Assembly (NCBI GenBank): GCA_016234445.1
Contig: JACRBT010000014.1
Location: 62,001 to 126,000 of the forward strand
DNA: 64,000 nucleotides
Direction of reading: 5' to 3'
From: Chloroflexota bacterium
GTDB taxonomy: Bacteria; Chloroflexota; Dehalococcoidia; Tepidiformales; Tepidiformaceae
Position 1 is the first letter of the stretch. Each line of letters starts with the position of its first letter. Of this stretch, positions 44,496-52,331 are shown one piece after another. The translations under genes were made by a program, and so were the position numbers. The notes beneath the pieces were generated by a model that made no database searches, was not told the origin of the DNA, and worked only from the letters and a program-made list of their open reading frames with translations.

Positions 44496-45320
44496 GAGTT
44501 CGCGCCAGCGTGGCGCCCGGGCGAAGAGCGGAGCGAGCACCTCGGCGGCCTTCTCCACGTTCTTCAGTTGCCCGGCGAGGCCGGTGACCGCGAACCAGAA
44601 CGCCTGCTCGTCGCCGGGGGCGAGCGCCTGCGCGCGTTCGAAACGGGCGAAGGCGTCGGCGAGGAGGGCGTCCCTGTCGTTGGGGTCGACCGCCCCCGGT
44701 GTGAGCAGCTCAAGCATCGCCAGGCGGACCTCGACCATCCGCCGCAGGGGGACAAGCGCGTCCGGGTGGTTGTCGATGCGGAGGTCCCAGGCAATGCTCT
44801 CCATGATCGTCCCCGGGCGCTTCACCTGGAGCACCGCCGAGAGGCTGCCGCGGATGTCGCCGCCCTTCGCCTCCGCCGCTTCGAGGGCCGCGAGGATGCG
44901 GACCGGGAGCAGCCCCTTCGCTGATTCGAAGGCCGCCGCCATCGCTTCGGGGACGCCTTCGTTGAGCATCATGTTCGACTGGACGGTGTAGTCCGTGCCG
45001 GTGAGGTGGCTGGCATAGGGGATGCAGCGGGCGCCGGTGTGGACGGCCGAGCCGCCTTTCGCGTCCATCACCGAGACCTGGCGCACGGCGGACTCCGCGT
45101 CGCTGGCGAGGAGCGCATCGAGGGTGTGCCGGGCGTCGAGGCCGTTTTCCATGAGGGCGAGGCCCTGTGGCCCGAAGCCGATGTTGGTGGACGCCTGGGT
45201 GGCGACGGCGCCGACGCCTGCCTTCACCCAGACGACGGGGAAGCAGGTTGGCTGGTGGGTCTGGACGCCGATGCCGATGTCGCCGGTGGCGGGGTCGCGG
45301 GCAACGATGGAGTAGGTCAT
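44436..45320 (-). CDS. DUF1028 family protein
   Basis: A 294-residue protein starting MTYSIVARDPATGDIGIGVQT, the hallmark of DUF1028, a family of the N-terminal-nucleophile hydrolase fold in which residue 2 (here Thr) is the candidate nucleophile. KAGVGAVATQASTNIGFGPQGL is also typical. ATG 45320 is taken, since 19 further residues upstream do not fit the family. The C-terminal 80 residues add a helical extension. Substrate unknown. Confidence 0.85.
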   Translation of the reverse strand: MTYSIVARDPATGDIGIGVQTHQPTCFPVVWVKAGVGAVATQASTNIGFGPQGLALMENGLDARHTLDALLASDAESAVRQVSVMDAKGGSAVHTGARCIPYASHLTGTDYTVQSNMMLNEGVPEAMAAAFESAKGLLPVRILAALEAAEAKGGDIRGSLSAVLQVKRPGTIMESIAWDLRIDNHPDALVPLRRMVEVRLAMLELLTPGAVDPNDRDALLADAFARFERAQALAPGDEQAFWFAVTGLAGQLKNVEKAAEVLAPLFARAPRWRELLLRLPTEGLDDLKARFAKP

Positions 45321-45529
45321 GGGCGGAAGGGTAGCACGGGCGGGGCGATGACCGGGGGCGCCTGGCGAGATCGGCACTCAGAGCGGTCGGCGGCGAGCTG
45401 TGGATGGAATGCCCGGGCAGTCGACGGTCGATAGGCCCTTGCGATAGGTCCCATTGGGCCCTTGCATTTGGCCCACCCAGCTTCCATGGTGCCCCAGCAG
45501 CCGTCGCTGGCTGCCGGAAGGAGTGCATC

Positions 45530-46387
45530 GTGCGTTTCATCGTTTCCATCATTCCGACTCACTACTCGATACAGCCTGCTCACCTCGCGAGGGCGCTCGA
45601 GGACCGCGGCTTCGAGGCGATGTTCGTCACCGAACATACCCACATCCCCGTCTGCCGCGAGACCCCGTTCTACCTCCCCGGGGAACTGCCAAAGGACTAC
45701 CTCCACGCCTACGACCCGTTCGTCGCCCTGACGCTCGCGGCGACCGCCACGACAAGACTCAAGCTCGGCACCGGTGTCTGCCTCGTGTCCGAGCACAGCC
45801 CCATTACGCTCGCCAAGCAAGTTGCGTCCCTCGACTTTGTGTCCGGAGGACGCTTCGTTTTCGGGATCGGGGCCGGCTGGAACGCCGAAGAGATGGCCGA
45901 CCACGGGGTCGCGTTCAACGACCGCTGGGCGGTGACGCGCGAGCGGGTACTGGCGATGCGGAACATATGGACGCAGGACGAGCCAGAGTTCCACGGCGAT
46001 CACGTGGACTTCGGTCCGCTCTGGTCGTGGCCGAAGCCGGTGCAACCCGGCGGGCCGAAGGTCCTCCTGGGAGCGAACTCCCGGTGGACCTTCGACCGCA
46101 TAGCCGACTATTGCGATGGATGGCTGGCGATCGACGCCTCCTTCATCCCCGAGTTCATCACGCCCGAGCAAGGCAAGGAGTTGCTGAGGGAGAGCGCCGA
46201 GCGGGCTGACCGGCCGTTCAGCGACTTCACGATCGCGGTTGGAGCCCCGGTTCCTGAACCGGCACGGATCGAGCAACTCGTCCGGCTGGGAGTTGACAGC
46301 ATCGCGTTCGTGGCCCCCTCGGAACCGGCGGACACGGTGATGCCGGCCCTCGACGAGTGGGCGCGGTTTGTCGAAGCGTATCCCTGA
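45530..46387 (+). CDS. LLM-class flavin/F420-dependent oxidoreductase
   Basis: A 285-residue bacterial luciferase-like monooxygenase-fold enzyme. Motifs: RGFEAMFVTEHTHIP (N-terminal strand and ligand loop), TTRLKLGTGVCLVSEHSPI, SGGRFVFGIGAGWNAEEM and PKPVQPGGPKVLLGANS. This is the usual order for TIGR03619-type F420-dependent oxidoreductases. GTG 45530 is the start, with GGAAGGAG upstream; the frame is open further back but only through non-conserved sequence. Substrate unknown. Confidence 0.88.
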   Translation: MRFIVSIIPTHYSIQPAHLARALEDRGFEAMFVTEHTHIPVCRETPFYLPGELPKDYLHAYDPFVALTLAATATTRLKLGTGVCLVSEHSPITLAKQVASLDFVSGGRFVFGIGAGWNAEEMADHGVAFNDRWAVTRERVLAMRNIWTQDEPEFHGDHVDFGPLWSWPKPVQPGGPKVLLGANSRWTFDRIADYCDGWLAIDASFIPEFITPEQGKELLRESAERADRPFSDFTIAVGAPVPEPARIEQLVRLGVDSIAFVAPSEPADTVMPALDEWARFVEAYP

Positions 46388-46426
46388 ACGTTGCGGCAGC
46401 CCGGTACGATGGAGGCCCGTCTCCCC

Positions 46427-47623
46427 CTACCGCGCGAAGGCGGGGAAGAGGTGGGCGGCGATGCGGTCGCCGACGAGGCTGGGATGGACGCCGAGGTGGA
46501 GAGCGCCTGAGCGGATGTCGCGGAAGTGGCGCTCGAAGGGGAGAGCCTTCTGCGTCCCGGTCGCGCCGAGCGCCATCGAGATGTGGTCCACGGCGCGGAG
46601 GGCGGCCCGGGCGCCGTGCATCCCGGTGGCCCAGGCGGCCATTTCGTCCGCGGGAGCCCAGGTGGCGCTGGTGGCCACACGGGCATCGCTGGCGGCGGCG
46701 ATCCCATGGAAGGCCGCGAGCGCGGTCGTGATCTCCACCCAGGCCTCGGTCATGGCGTAGCGGACGCCGGGAAAGCGCGCGGCGGGCTGGCCGCTGAACT
46801 TCGCCGCCGTGCCGGAGGTGTACTCCCGGGCCAGCCGGAAGGCTTCGCCGGCGCACCCGAGGAGGCTGAGGCCAACCCGCGCGTTCGCGTGTGTCCAGCC
46901 GGGTTCGCGGTAATACGGCGACGGCACCGGGTAGGCCGGGTCCTGGCGCTGCATGTCGGTGATGAACGGGGCCGAGTAGGAGCGCGGCAGGCGGAGGCTT
47001 TTCACCTCGATCGTGTCGGTCTGGGTGGCGCGGAGGCCGGTGGCGTCCCACGTCTCCTCGGGCTGCACCTCCGGCCGGCCCATGGGGATCATGACGACGC
47101 GGGCGTGGAACTTGGGGGGCTCGGCGGGCGCGGGAAGCTCCGGCGAGGGGCCGGGCACGAGGACCATCCCCCGGAGCCACCGCGCCATCTTCCAACCGGT
47201 CGTGAACTGGAAGCGCCCGTTGACGACGATCTCCTCTCCTTCGAGGAAGCTGCCGGGGAGCGGCGCCGCGGTGCCCGAGCAGGCCTGGCCTTCGCGGAGC
47301 ACCGTCTCCGCCTCCGGGAAGCCGTCGGCGAGCAGGCGGCAGCTGAGGTCCCACGTCTGGCTGTCGTAATTGGCGAAGATCCAGATGGTCGCGAGGTCGG
47401 CCGCGCCAAGGGCTTCGATTGCGCCCATGCGTTCGACGGCCCCGAGCTCCTGGCCGCCCAGCCGCTTCGCCAGGGACCACTCGAAGGCGCCGGCCTTGCG
47501 CAGGGCCTCCATGTTCTCCGGGGGGAAGATGCCGGTGCGGTCGGCCTCGGCGGTGTTGGCGCGGAGCAGCTCCAGCGCTGGCGCCAGGCGGGCGAGGGTC
47601 GGCGAAGTGGTGGTTTCGGTCAT
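46427..47623 (-). CDS. Acyl-CoA dehydrogenase-fold flavoenzyme
   Basis: A 398-residue protein with the three-part acyl-CoA dehydrogenase fold: N-terminal helices (ALELLRANTAEADRTGIFP), a beta domain (GRFQFTTGWKMARW), and a C-terminal four-helix bundle (VGLSLLGCAGEAFRLAREY; ALRAVDHISMALGATG). No catalytic Glu is obvious, and the sequence recalls the flavin-dependent monooxygenase side of the superfamily (HsaA/DszC-like). It may act with a flavin reductase not seen here. Substrate unknown. Confidence 0.7.
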   Translation of the reverse strand: MTETTTSPTLARLAPALELLRANTAEADRTGIFPPENMEALRKAGAFEWSLAKRLGGQELGAVERMGAIEALGAADLATIWIFANYDSQTWDLSCRLLADGFPEAETVLREGQACSGTAAPLPGSFLEGEEIVVNGRFQFTTGWKMARWLRGMVLVPGPSPELPAPAEPPKFHARVVMIPMGRPEVQPEETWDATGLRATQTDTIEVKSLRLPRSYSAPFITDMQRQDPAYPVPSPYYREPGWTHANARVGLSLLGCAGEAFRLAREYTSGTAAKFSGQPAARFPGVRYAMTEAWVEITTALAAFHGIAAASDARVATSATWAPADEMAAWATGMHGARAALRAVDHISMALGATGTQKALPFERHFRDIRSGALHLGVHPSLVGDRIAAHLFPAFAR

Positions 47624-47671
47624 TGGTGCCTCCCGGTTGGGCGCGAACTATAGCGCAGCGGGCGGGAGGCG

Positions 47672-48439
47672 CTACTCCGCGGCGGCGCGGCTGCGGCGTT
47701 CGGCCGTGCGAGCGGCGGCGCGGTGGGCGGCGGTCTCGGCGGCGTCGTCGAGGGGCGGCAGTTCGACGTCATCGCCGTAGCGGCGGCGAAGGGCGGCGAG
47801 GATGAGCGCGTCGGCGATGGCCGGGTTCTTGGGGAGGAGGCTGCCGTGGAGGTAGGTGCCGATGGCGTTCTTCGTGCGCGCCCCCTCGGCGCCATCCTCC
47901 GCGTTGTTGCCGAAGCCCCTGCGGACGCGCCCGAACGGCTCCTGCCCTTCGGCGAGGTAGGTACGCCCGCCGTGGTTTTCGAAGCCCACCACTTCGCCGT
48001 ATTCGGTCGCGAGGACGACGTCGCCGATGCAGCGGTCGGCGCGCGGCCCCGGGTGGCGGGTTTCGAGGTCGAAGACGCCGATCCCGGGGATGACGCCGCC
48101 CTCGTGGTCCACATAACGATGACCGAAGAGCTGGAAGCCGCCGCAGACCGCCAGCGCGGGGAGGCCGCCGTCGATCGCTTCCCGGAGGGCCGGGCCCTTC
48201 GCCACGAGATCTTCGGCGATGCGCCGCTGTTCGCGGTCCTGGCCGCCGCCCATGAGGACGAGGTCGTAGTTCGCGGGGTCGAAGGCGTCGCCGGCGTTGA
48301 CTTCGGCGACTTCGAGGGCGATCCCGCGCGCCTCGCAGCGAAAGCGCAGGGCGATGACGTTCCCGCGGTCGCCGTAGATGTTCATGACGTCCGGGTAGAG
48401 ATGGGCGAGGCGGAGGGCGGGATTCGCGGGGAGCGGCAT
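47672..48439 (-). CDS. gatD: Lipid II isoglutaminyl synthase, glutaminase subunit GatD
   Basis: A 255-residue class I glutamine amidotransferase of the CobB/GatD type. Nucleophile Cys99 lies in LAVCGGFQLFGHRY, and catalytic His198 in IGTYLHGSLL. The N-terminus LAHLYPDVMNIYGDRGN is characteristic of GatD. With MurT it amidates the D-Glu of the peptidoglycan stem using ammonia from glutamine. Unusually, murT lies 720 bp away, separated by a lipoprotein gene on the opposite strand. The C-terminus has an Ala/Arg-rich tail beyond the family end. Confidence 0.9.
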   Translation of the reverse strand: MPLPANPALRLAHLYPDVMNIYGDRGNVIALRFRCEARGIALEVAEVNAGDAFDPANYDLVLMGGGQDREQRRIAEDLVAKGPALREAIDGGLPALAVCGGFQLFGHRYVDHEGGVIPGIGVFDLETRHPGPRADRCIGDVVLATEYGEVVGFENHGGRTYLAEGQEPFGRVRRGFGNNAEDGAEGARTKNAIGTYLHGSLLPKNPAIADALILAALRRRYGDDVELPPLDDAAETAAHRAAARTAERRSRAAAE

Positions 48440-48449
48440 GGCTTTCGTC

Positions 48450-48455
48450 TACACT
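48450..48455 (+). promoter_or_regulatory. Possible -10 element between divergent genes
   Basis: TACACT, 35 nt before the ATG at 48491, inside the short dyad CTAC-ACT-GTAG. The region also lies upstream of gatD on the other strand. The same hexamer lies before 21342 and 63210. Confidence 0.35.
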
Positions 48456-48490
48456 GTAGCCGCCCGGCTGGCCGGGAAACAGGAGGGGCG

Positions 48491-49150
48491 ATGAGCATGC
48501 GCGCCGTGGCCGGGTGGGTGACGCCGCTGTTGCTGGCGCTGGCCGCGCTCCAGACCTCCTGTGGCGGGGACGACGCTCCCGCGCCCACGCCGAGGCCGAC
48601 GGCGACCCCCTCGGTCATCAAGGTGCTCCCGAAGGACCTCCCGGCGATGCTCCCCGACATCCCGAAGGCGAGCGAGGCGCTGGGCTTCCCGATCGAGGGC
48701 TACCAGGGCAGCTTCCGGGACCTCGGGCAGGAATTCGAAGGCATCGACATGTCCACGCGGCTGGTCGGGGGCACCTACTTCGCCCTCTTCCGGGCGGGGG
48801 CATCGGGCGCGCCGGAGGACACCACCGCGGGTGGGTACATGACGGTCGTCCTCTTCGCGAAGCCGGCGGACGCGCACGCGGTCTTCCTCGCGGTGGCGGC
48901 CGGGCTCACCTCCGGCGGCGGGGGCTCGTCGCGCTTCGAGGCGAAGGACATCGGCGACGAGTTTCACGGCATCGTCTTCGGCGACGACACCGAGCACACC
49001 ATGGTCACGGCCGCCGTCTTCCGCGTCCAGAACGTGGTGGCAACGATCGTCATCTTCCGCGACGACGGGATCGAACTGAGCCTCCAGGTGCGGGCGCTGG
49101 CGCGAGTCATCGTCGCGGGGATCCGGGCGGAGGGCGCGAAGAACCAGTAA
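48491..49150 (+). CDS. Lipoprotein of unknown function between gatD and murT
   Basis: A 219-residue exported lipoprotein: signal MSMRAVAGWVTPLLLALAALQ, lipobox QTSC, then a Pro/Thr linker. The mature domain is strand-rich (GGTYFALFRAG; GYMTVVLFAKPADAHAVFLA; VVATIVIFRDDGIELSL), and its general order resembles the 63210-63965 lipoprotein. ATG 48491 has AGGAGGGG upstream. It sits on the opposite strand between the two halves of a normally joined operon and stops 9 bp from the murT stop. A cell-envelope role is possible from context only. Confidence 0.72.
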   Translation: MSMRAVAGWVTPLLLALAALQTSCGGDDAPAPTPRPTATPSVIKVLPKDLPAMLPDIPKASEALGFPIEGYQGSFRDLGQEFEGIDMSTRLVGGTYFALFRAGASGAPEDTTAGGYMTVVLFAKPADAHAVFLAVAAGLTSGGGGSSRFEAKDIGDEFHGIVFGDDTEHTMVTAAVFRVQNVVATIVIFRDDGIELSLQVRALARVIVAGIRAEGAKNQ

Positions 49151-49159
49151 CCGCGGGGG

Positions 49160-50557
49160 CTATTCGTCCTCGCCGAAACGGGTGGCAGCGCCGCGGCGGG
49201 TGAGCTCGGCGCGAAGGTCGATCATCGCCGTGTAGGTGGGGACGATCGCCACTTCGTCCCCGGGAGTGGTGGCGGCGAGGACGGCGTCGAGCAGCCGCAC
49301 CGGGTCCGGTTCGACGGCGGTGGGCGCGGGCCAGCCGGCGTACTTCAGGCGGAGGGCCATGTCCTCGGCGCGGGTGCCTCCCGCCCAGCACTTCGCCACC
49401 AGCGGGGCGAGGAGTTCGTAGTCGACGTCCCAGGTCCAGCTGACGTCCTGGCCGTCGGCGAAGCGGTCGCTGAGGAGGGTCGCGGCGTTGAGGGACGTCC
49501 CCGCGGTCGTCGCCTGGAGCAGGCGAATGACCTGGTTCGCCCCCGCGGGGTTCTTGCAGAGGAAGATTCGCAGCCGCCGGCCCTCGAATTCGACCGACTC
49601 CTGGCGCCCGAAGGCCGCCTTCACCCCGGCGACGCCACGGGCGATGGCGCCCGCGTCGACCCCGAGGACCCGGGCAAGGGCGACGGCGGCGAGCGCGTTC
49701 GAGACGTTGTAGACGCCGGTGAGGGGCATCTCCAGTTCGCCCAGGCCGGGCACAGTGAAGCGCGCCGATTCCGGCCAGAGGGAGACGCTTTCGGCCGCCG
49801 TGTCAGGCGCCGGCCGGGCGCGCTCGCAGCCAGTGCAGCGCCAGTAGCCGATGTGGGCGAAGTAGCGGCGGTCGTAGGCGAAGGTCCCCCCACAGGCGCG
49901 GCACCAGCGGGCGTCGACGGCGCCGGGATCGGTGGTCGCGAAGGCGGGGTCGTCGAGGCCGAACCAGTGGACAGGGCCGGGCCAGCCCGTCGCGAGTTCG
50001 GCGACGGAGGGGTCGTCGGCGTTGAGGACGAGGGTGGCGGCGGGGGGCGGGGCGGCGAGCGCCTCGCGCCAGAGGGCGGCGACGGTGTCGACTTCGCCGT
50101 AGCGGTCGAGCTGGTCGCGGAAGAGGTTGGTGAAGGCGATCGCTTTCGGGGCGAGGTCACGGGCGGCGGCGGGGAGGCTCGCCTCGTCGGTTTCGAAGAG
50201 GCCGAGGGCGTGGTCCGCGCCGCCCCGGACCTTGAGGCGCCCGGTGGGGCCGGCGGCGGCGAGGAGGGTGCTCGCCATGCCGCGGGCGAGGTTCGAACCT
50301 TCACGGTTGTGGACGACGGGCACCCCGGCCTCGGCGAGGATGGAGGCGAGGATGCGGGAGGTGGTGGTCTTGCCGTTCGTCCCGGTGACGAGGACGCGTC
50401 CCCGGCCAAGCTGGCGGCCGAGCTTGCGGAGGGCGCCGGGGTCGGCCCGCAAGGCCACGAGGCCGGGAAGAGCGGTGCCACCACCGCGCCCGAGGAGGCG
50501 GGTGGCCATGCCCGCGGCTTTCCCGGCGTTCACGGCGGCGGCGAGGCGAAGGTCCAT
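49160..50557 (-). CDS. murT: Lipid II isoglutaminyl synthase, Mur-ligase subunit MurT
   Basis: A 465-residue Mur-ligase-like protein. ATP-binding loop TGTNGKTTT at 58-66, central motif with LGLFETDEASLP and TNLFRDQLDRYGE, and a zinc ribbon inserted in the central domain (Cys219, Cys222, Cys241, Cys244) that is diagnostic of MurT. The C-terminal DUF1727 domain carries LKYAGWP and VPTYTAMIDLRAEL. With GatD it amidates D-Glu of lipid II. ATG 50557 begins MDLRLAAAVNAGKAAG. Confidence 0.93.
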   Translation of the reverse strand: MDLRLAAAVNAGKAAGMATRLLGRGGGTALPGLVALRADPGALRKLGRQLGRGRVLVTGTNGKTTTSRILASILAEAGVPVVHNREGSNLARGMASTLLAAAGPTGRLKVRGGADHALGLFETDEASLPAAARDLAPKAIAFTNLFRDQLDRYGEVDTVAALWREALAAPPPAATLVLNADDPSVAELATGWPGPVHWFGLDDPAFATTDPGAVDARWCRACGGTFAYDRRYFAHIGYWRCTGCERARPAPDTAAESVSLWPESARFTVPGLGELEMPLTGVYNVSNALAAVALARVLGVDAGAIARGVAGVKAAFGRQESVEFEGRRLRIFLCKNPAGANQVIRLLQATTAGTSLNAATLLSDRFADGQDVSWTWDVDYELLAPLVAKCWAGGTRAEDMALRLKYAGWPAPTAVEPDPVRLLDAVLAATTPGDEVAIVPTYTAMIDLRAELTRRGAATRFGEDE

Positions 50558-50569
50558 GGGGGACAGTCT

Positions 50570-50618
50570 AGCTCTTAGCTGTTAGCTGTTAGCTGTTAGC
50601 TGCGGGCTGTCGGCTGTC
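50570..50618. repeat. Heptanucleotide repeat tract, 7 units
   Basis: Seven 7-mers (agctctt, agctgtt three times, agctgcg, ggctgtc twice) just upstream of the murT start. Confidence 0.75.
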
Positions 50619-50681
50619 GGCGGACAAACGCTGGGGCGCGACGTGGGCGGCCGAAGCCGGACCAGGTTGGGGGTTCGAATC

Positions 50682-50745
50682 AACCGCTCCCTGACGGTCG
50701 CGGCACGGCGATGGCCGATGGCCGAGAGCCGAAAGCCGGGAGCCG
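50682..50745. repeat. Dispersed element plus five heptads
   Basis: 50682-50708 is a copy of the dispersed element (AACCGCTCCCTGACGGTCGC then GGCACGG). 50711-50745 holds five 7-mers (atggccg twice, agagccg, aaagccg, ggagccg) that stop 4 nt before the stop codon of the site-2 protease gene. Confidence 0.7.
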
Positions 50746-50749
50746 GCGG

Positions 50750-51895
50750 CTACCGCGGGGCGGGGAGGAGGCCGGCCTGGCGGAGGAGGGTGATGATCCG
50801 GTCGCGGCCGATGACGCCGACGACGCGGCCGTCGGTCACGACCGGCATGTGGAGGAGGTTTTCGCTCTCCATCTCGATGAGCACTTCGTGGACTGGGCGG
50901 TCGGCGGGGGTGGCGCGGAGGCGGCTGCTGGGGATCATCGCCTCGCCGGCGGTGGTTCGCTCCCAGAGCCCCTCGGGGACGGCCCGCATCTGGTAGGCGC
51001 TGACGATGCCGGCGAGCTTGCCGTGGTCTTCGACGAAATAGCAGACGCGGGGGTTGAGTTCGAGGACGCCGCGGGCGAGGGAGGCAACGCTCATTGCGGG
51101 TTCGACCACGGGCGGGTCGGCGATCATCAGGTCCCCGGCGCTGTACTGGCGCAGGGCGTGGACGAGGCGGTTCTGGAGGAGCCCCTGGCGGGCGGCGTTT
51201 TCGAGGAAGAGGCCGACGAGGATGAGCCAGAGCCCGCCGAAGGTGCCTTCGGCGATGTAGAGGTTGAAGCCGCCCGCGGCGAGGGCGCCGGTGGCCATCA
51301 TGCTCCAGGCGATGCCACGCCCGGCCCAGCTGGCGACGTTCGTGGCGCGGTAATAGTTGCCGGTGAACATCCAGATGAGGGAACGGAAGACGCGGCCGCC
51401 ATCCATCGGGAAGGCCGGGAGGAGGTTGAAGAGGGCGAGGATGCCATTCATCCACGCGAGCCAGAAGAGGACGACGTCGAGCGGCCCTCCGTTAGTGGCG
51501 CCGAGGGCGAACCACGTCACCGCAAAGAGGACGCCGAGGACGAGGCTGGTGGCCGGGCCGGCGATGGCCATGAGGAATTCGCCCATCGGCTTCGACGCTT
51601 CACGGGTGATCTGGGCGACGCCGCCGAAGAGGAAGAGGGTGATGCTCTTGACCGGGATGCGGTAGGCCTTCGCGACGGCGGAATGGGCGAGTTCGTGGAG
51701 GATGATGCTGGCGAAGAAGAGGAGGACGCTGCTGCCGGCCATGAGAAAGTGGGTCGTGGTGCTCGAATGACGCAGGGCGGCCGGGTAGAGCTGCGTGGCG
51801 AGCACCCAGCTGAGGCCGCCGAACAGGAACAGCCAGCTGGGGCTGACCAGGATGGGAATGCCGAGGAGGGCACCGATCTTGAACGGTCGCATCAT
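50750..51895 (-). CDS. Site-2 protease (M50) with CBS domain pair
   Basis: A 381-residue intramembrane metalloprotease. Zinc ligands His67/Glu68/His71 in ILHELAHS and Asp165 in NLLPAFPMDGGRVF lie in membrane helices; five to six helices occupy 1-235. The C-terminal 130 residues form two CBS domains, which bind adenine nucleotides and may gate the protease. Similar proteins cut membrane-bound regulators; the substrate here is unknown. TACACT lies 4 nt before ATG 51895 and 7 nt before the second Met (51892), with no Shine-Dalgarno, suggesting a leaderless mRNA starting at the second Met. Confidence 0.9.
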   Translation of the reverse strand: MMRPFKIGALLGIPILVSPSWLFLFGGLSWVLATQLYPAALRHSSTTTHFLMAGSSVLLFFASIILHELAHSAVAKAYRIPVKSITLFLFGGVAQITREASKPMGEFLMAIAGPATSLVLGVLFAVTWFALGATNGGPLDVVLFWLAWMNGILALFNLLPAFPMDGGRVFRSLIWMFTGNYYRATNVASWAGRGIAWSMMATGALAAGGFNLYIAEGTFGGLWLILVGLFLENAARQGLLQNRLVHALRQYSAGDLMIADPPVVEPAMSVASLARGVLELNPRVCYFVEDHGKLAGIVSAYQMRAVPEGLWERTTAGEAMIPSSRLRATPADRPVHEVLIEMESENLLHMPVVTDGRVVGVIGRDRIITLLRQAGLLPAPR

Positions 51896-51899
51896 CCCC

Positions 51900-51905
51900 A
51901 GTGTA
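51900..51905 (-). promoter_or_regulatory. -10 element placed for a leaderless transcript
   Basis: TACACT (within TATACACT) on the minus strand, 7 nt from the ATG at 51892. No Shine-Dalgarno precedes either candidate start. Confidence 0.4.
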
Positions 51906-51949
51906 TACGGCCCGGGGGAGAGGAACGGTGAAGGGCCCCCGGGGGAGGC

Positions 51950-52156
51950 TTAGCGGCCCTTGCTGTGCCCGCGGGGGGGCGTGTCGTTGTCGCGGACCAC
52001 GGCCTCCCAGGTGAGGTAGAAGAAGAAGAGCCCCATGAGGATGGGGGCGAGGAAGGCAGGCTGGCGGTCTTCGATGAGGCCATAGAGGCCGCCGCCCACC
52101 ATCAGGGTGAGGGTCGCAAGGTACACGGCGAAAGCGCCCCAGCTGAATCCAAGCAT
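51950..52156 (-). CDS. Small two-helix membrane protein
   Basis: A 68-residue protein with two membrane helices, about 5-26 (WGAFAVYLATLTLMVGGGLYGL) and 33-52 (AFLAPILMGLFFFYLTWEAV), and a short basic tail. GGAGG lies 9 nt before ATG 52156. It precedes the site-2 protease on the same strand by 54 bp and might be its partner or substrate, but there is no direct evidence. Confidence 0.6.
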   Translation of the reverse strand: MLGFSWGAFAVYLATLTLMVGGGLYGLIEDRQPAFLAPILMGLFFFYLTWEAVVRDNDTPPRGHSKGR

Positions 52157-52331
52157 TGTTCTCTGCCTCCACTTCGCATCCTACCAGCGGTTGCGGCGAA
52201 GGGATCAGGGAGATCCCCTAGAAACCCGTTAGAAACCGGGAGGAAGTTTGGGTGGAGAGCTGGTGGACGCCCTCTTCGGCGCCAGGGGCAGCCCGATGGC
52301 CGGGACAGGGGCGCCCGCGTATCCTCCAGAG

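Noticed and set aside
50672-50690. GGTTCGAATC, a tRNA T-loop-like word
   Set aside because: No acceptor, D or anticodon arm could be fitted upstream and the T-stem does not pair well; it adjoins a dispersed repeat.
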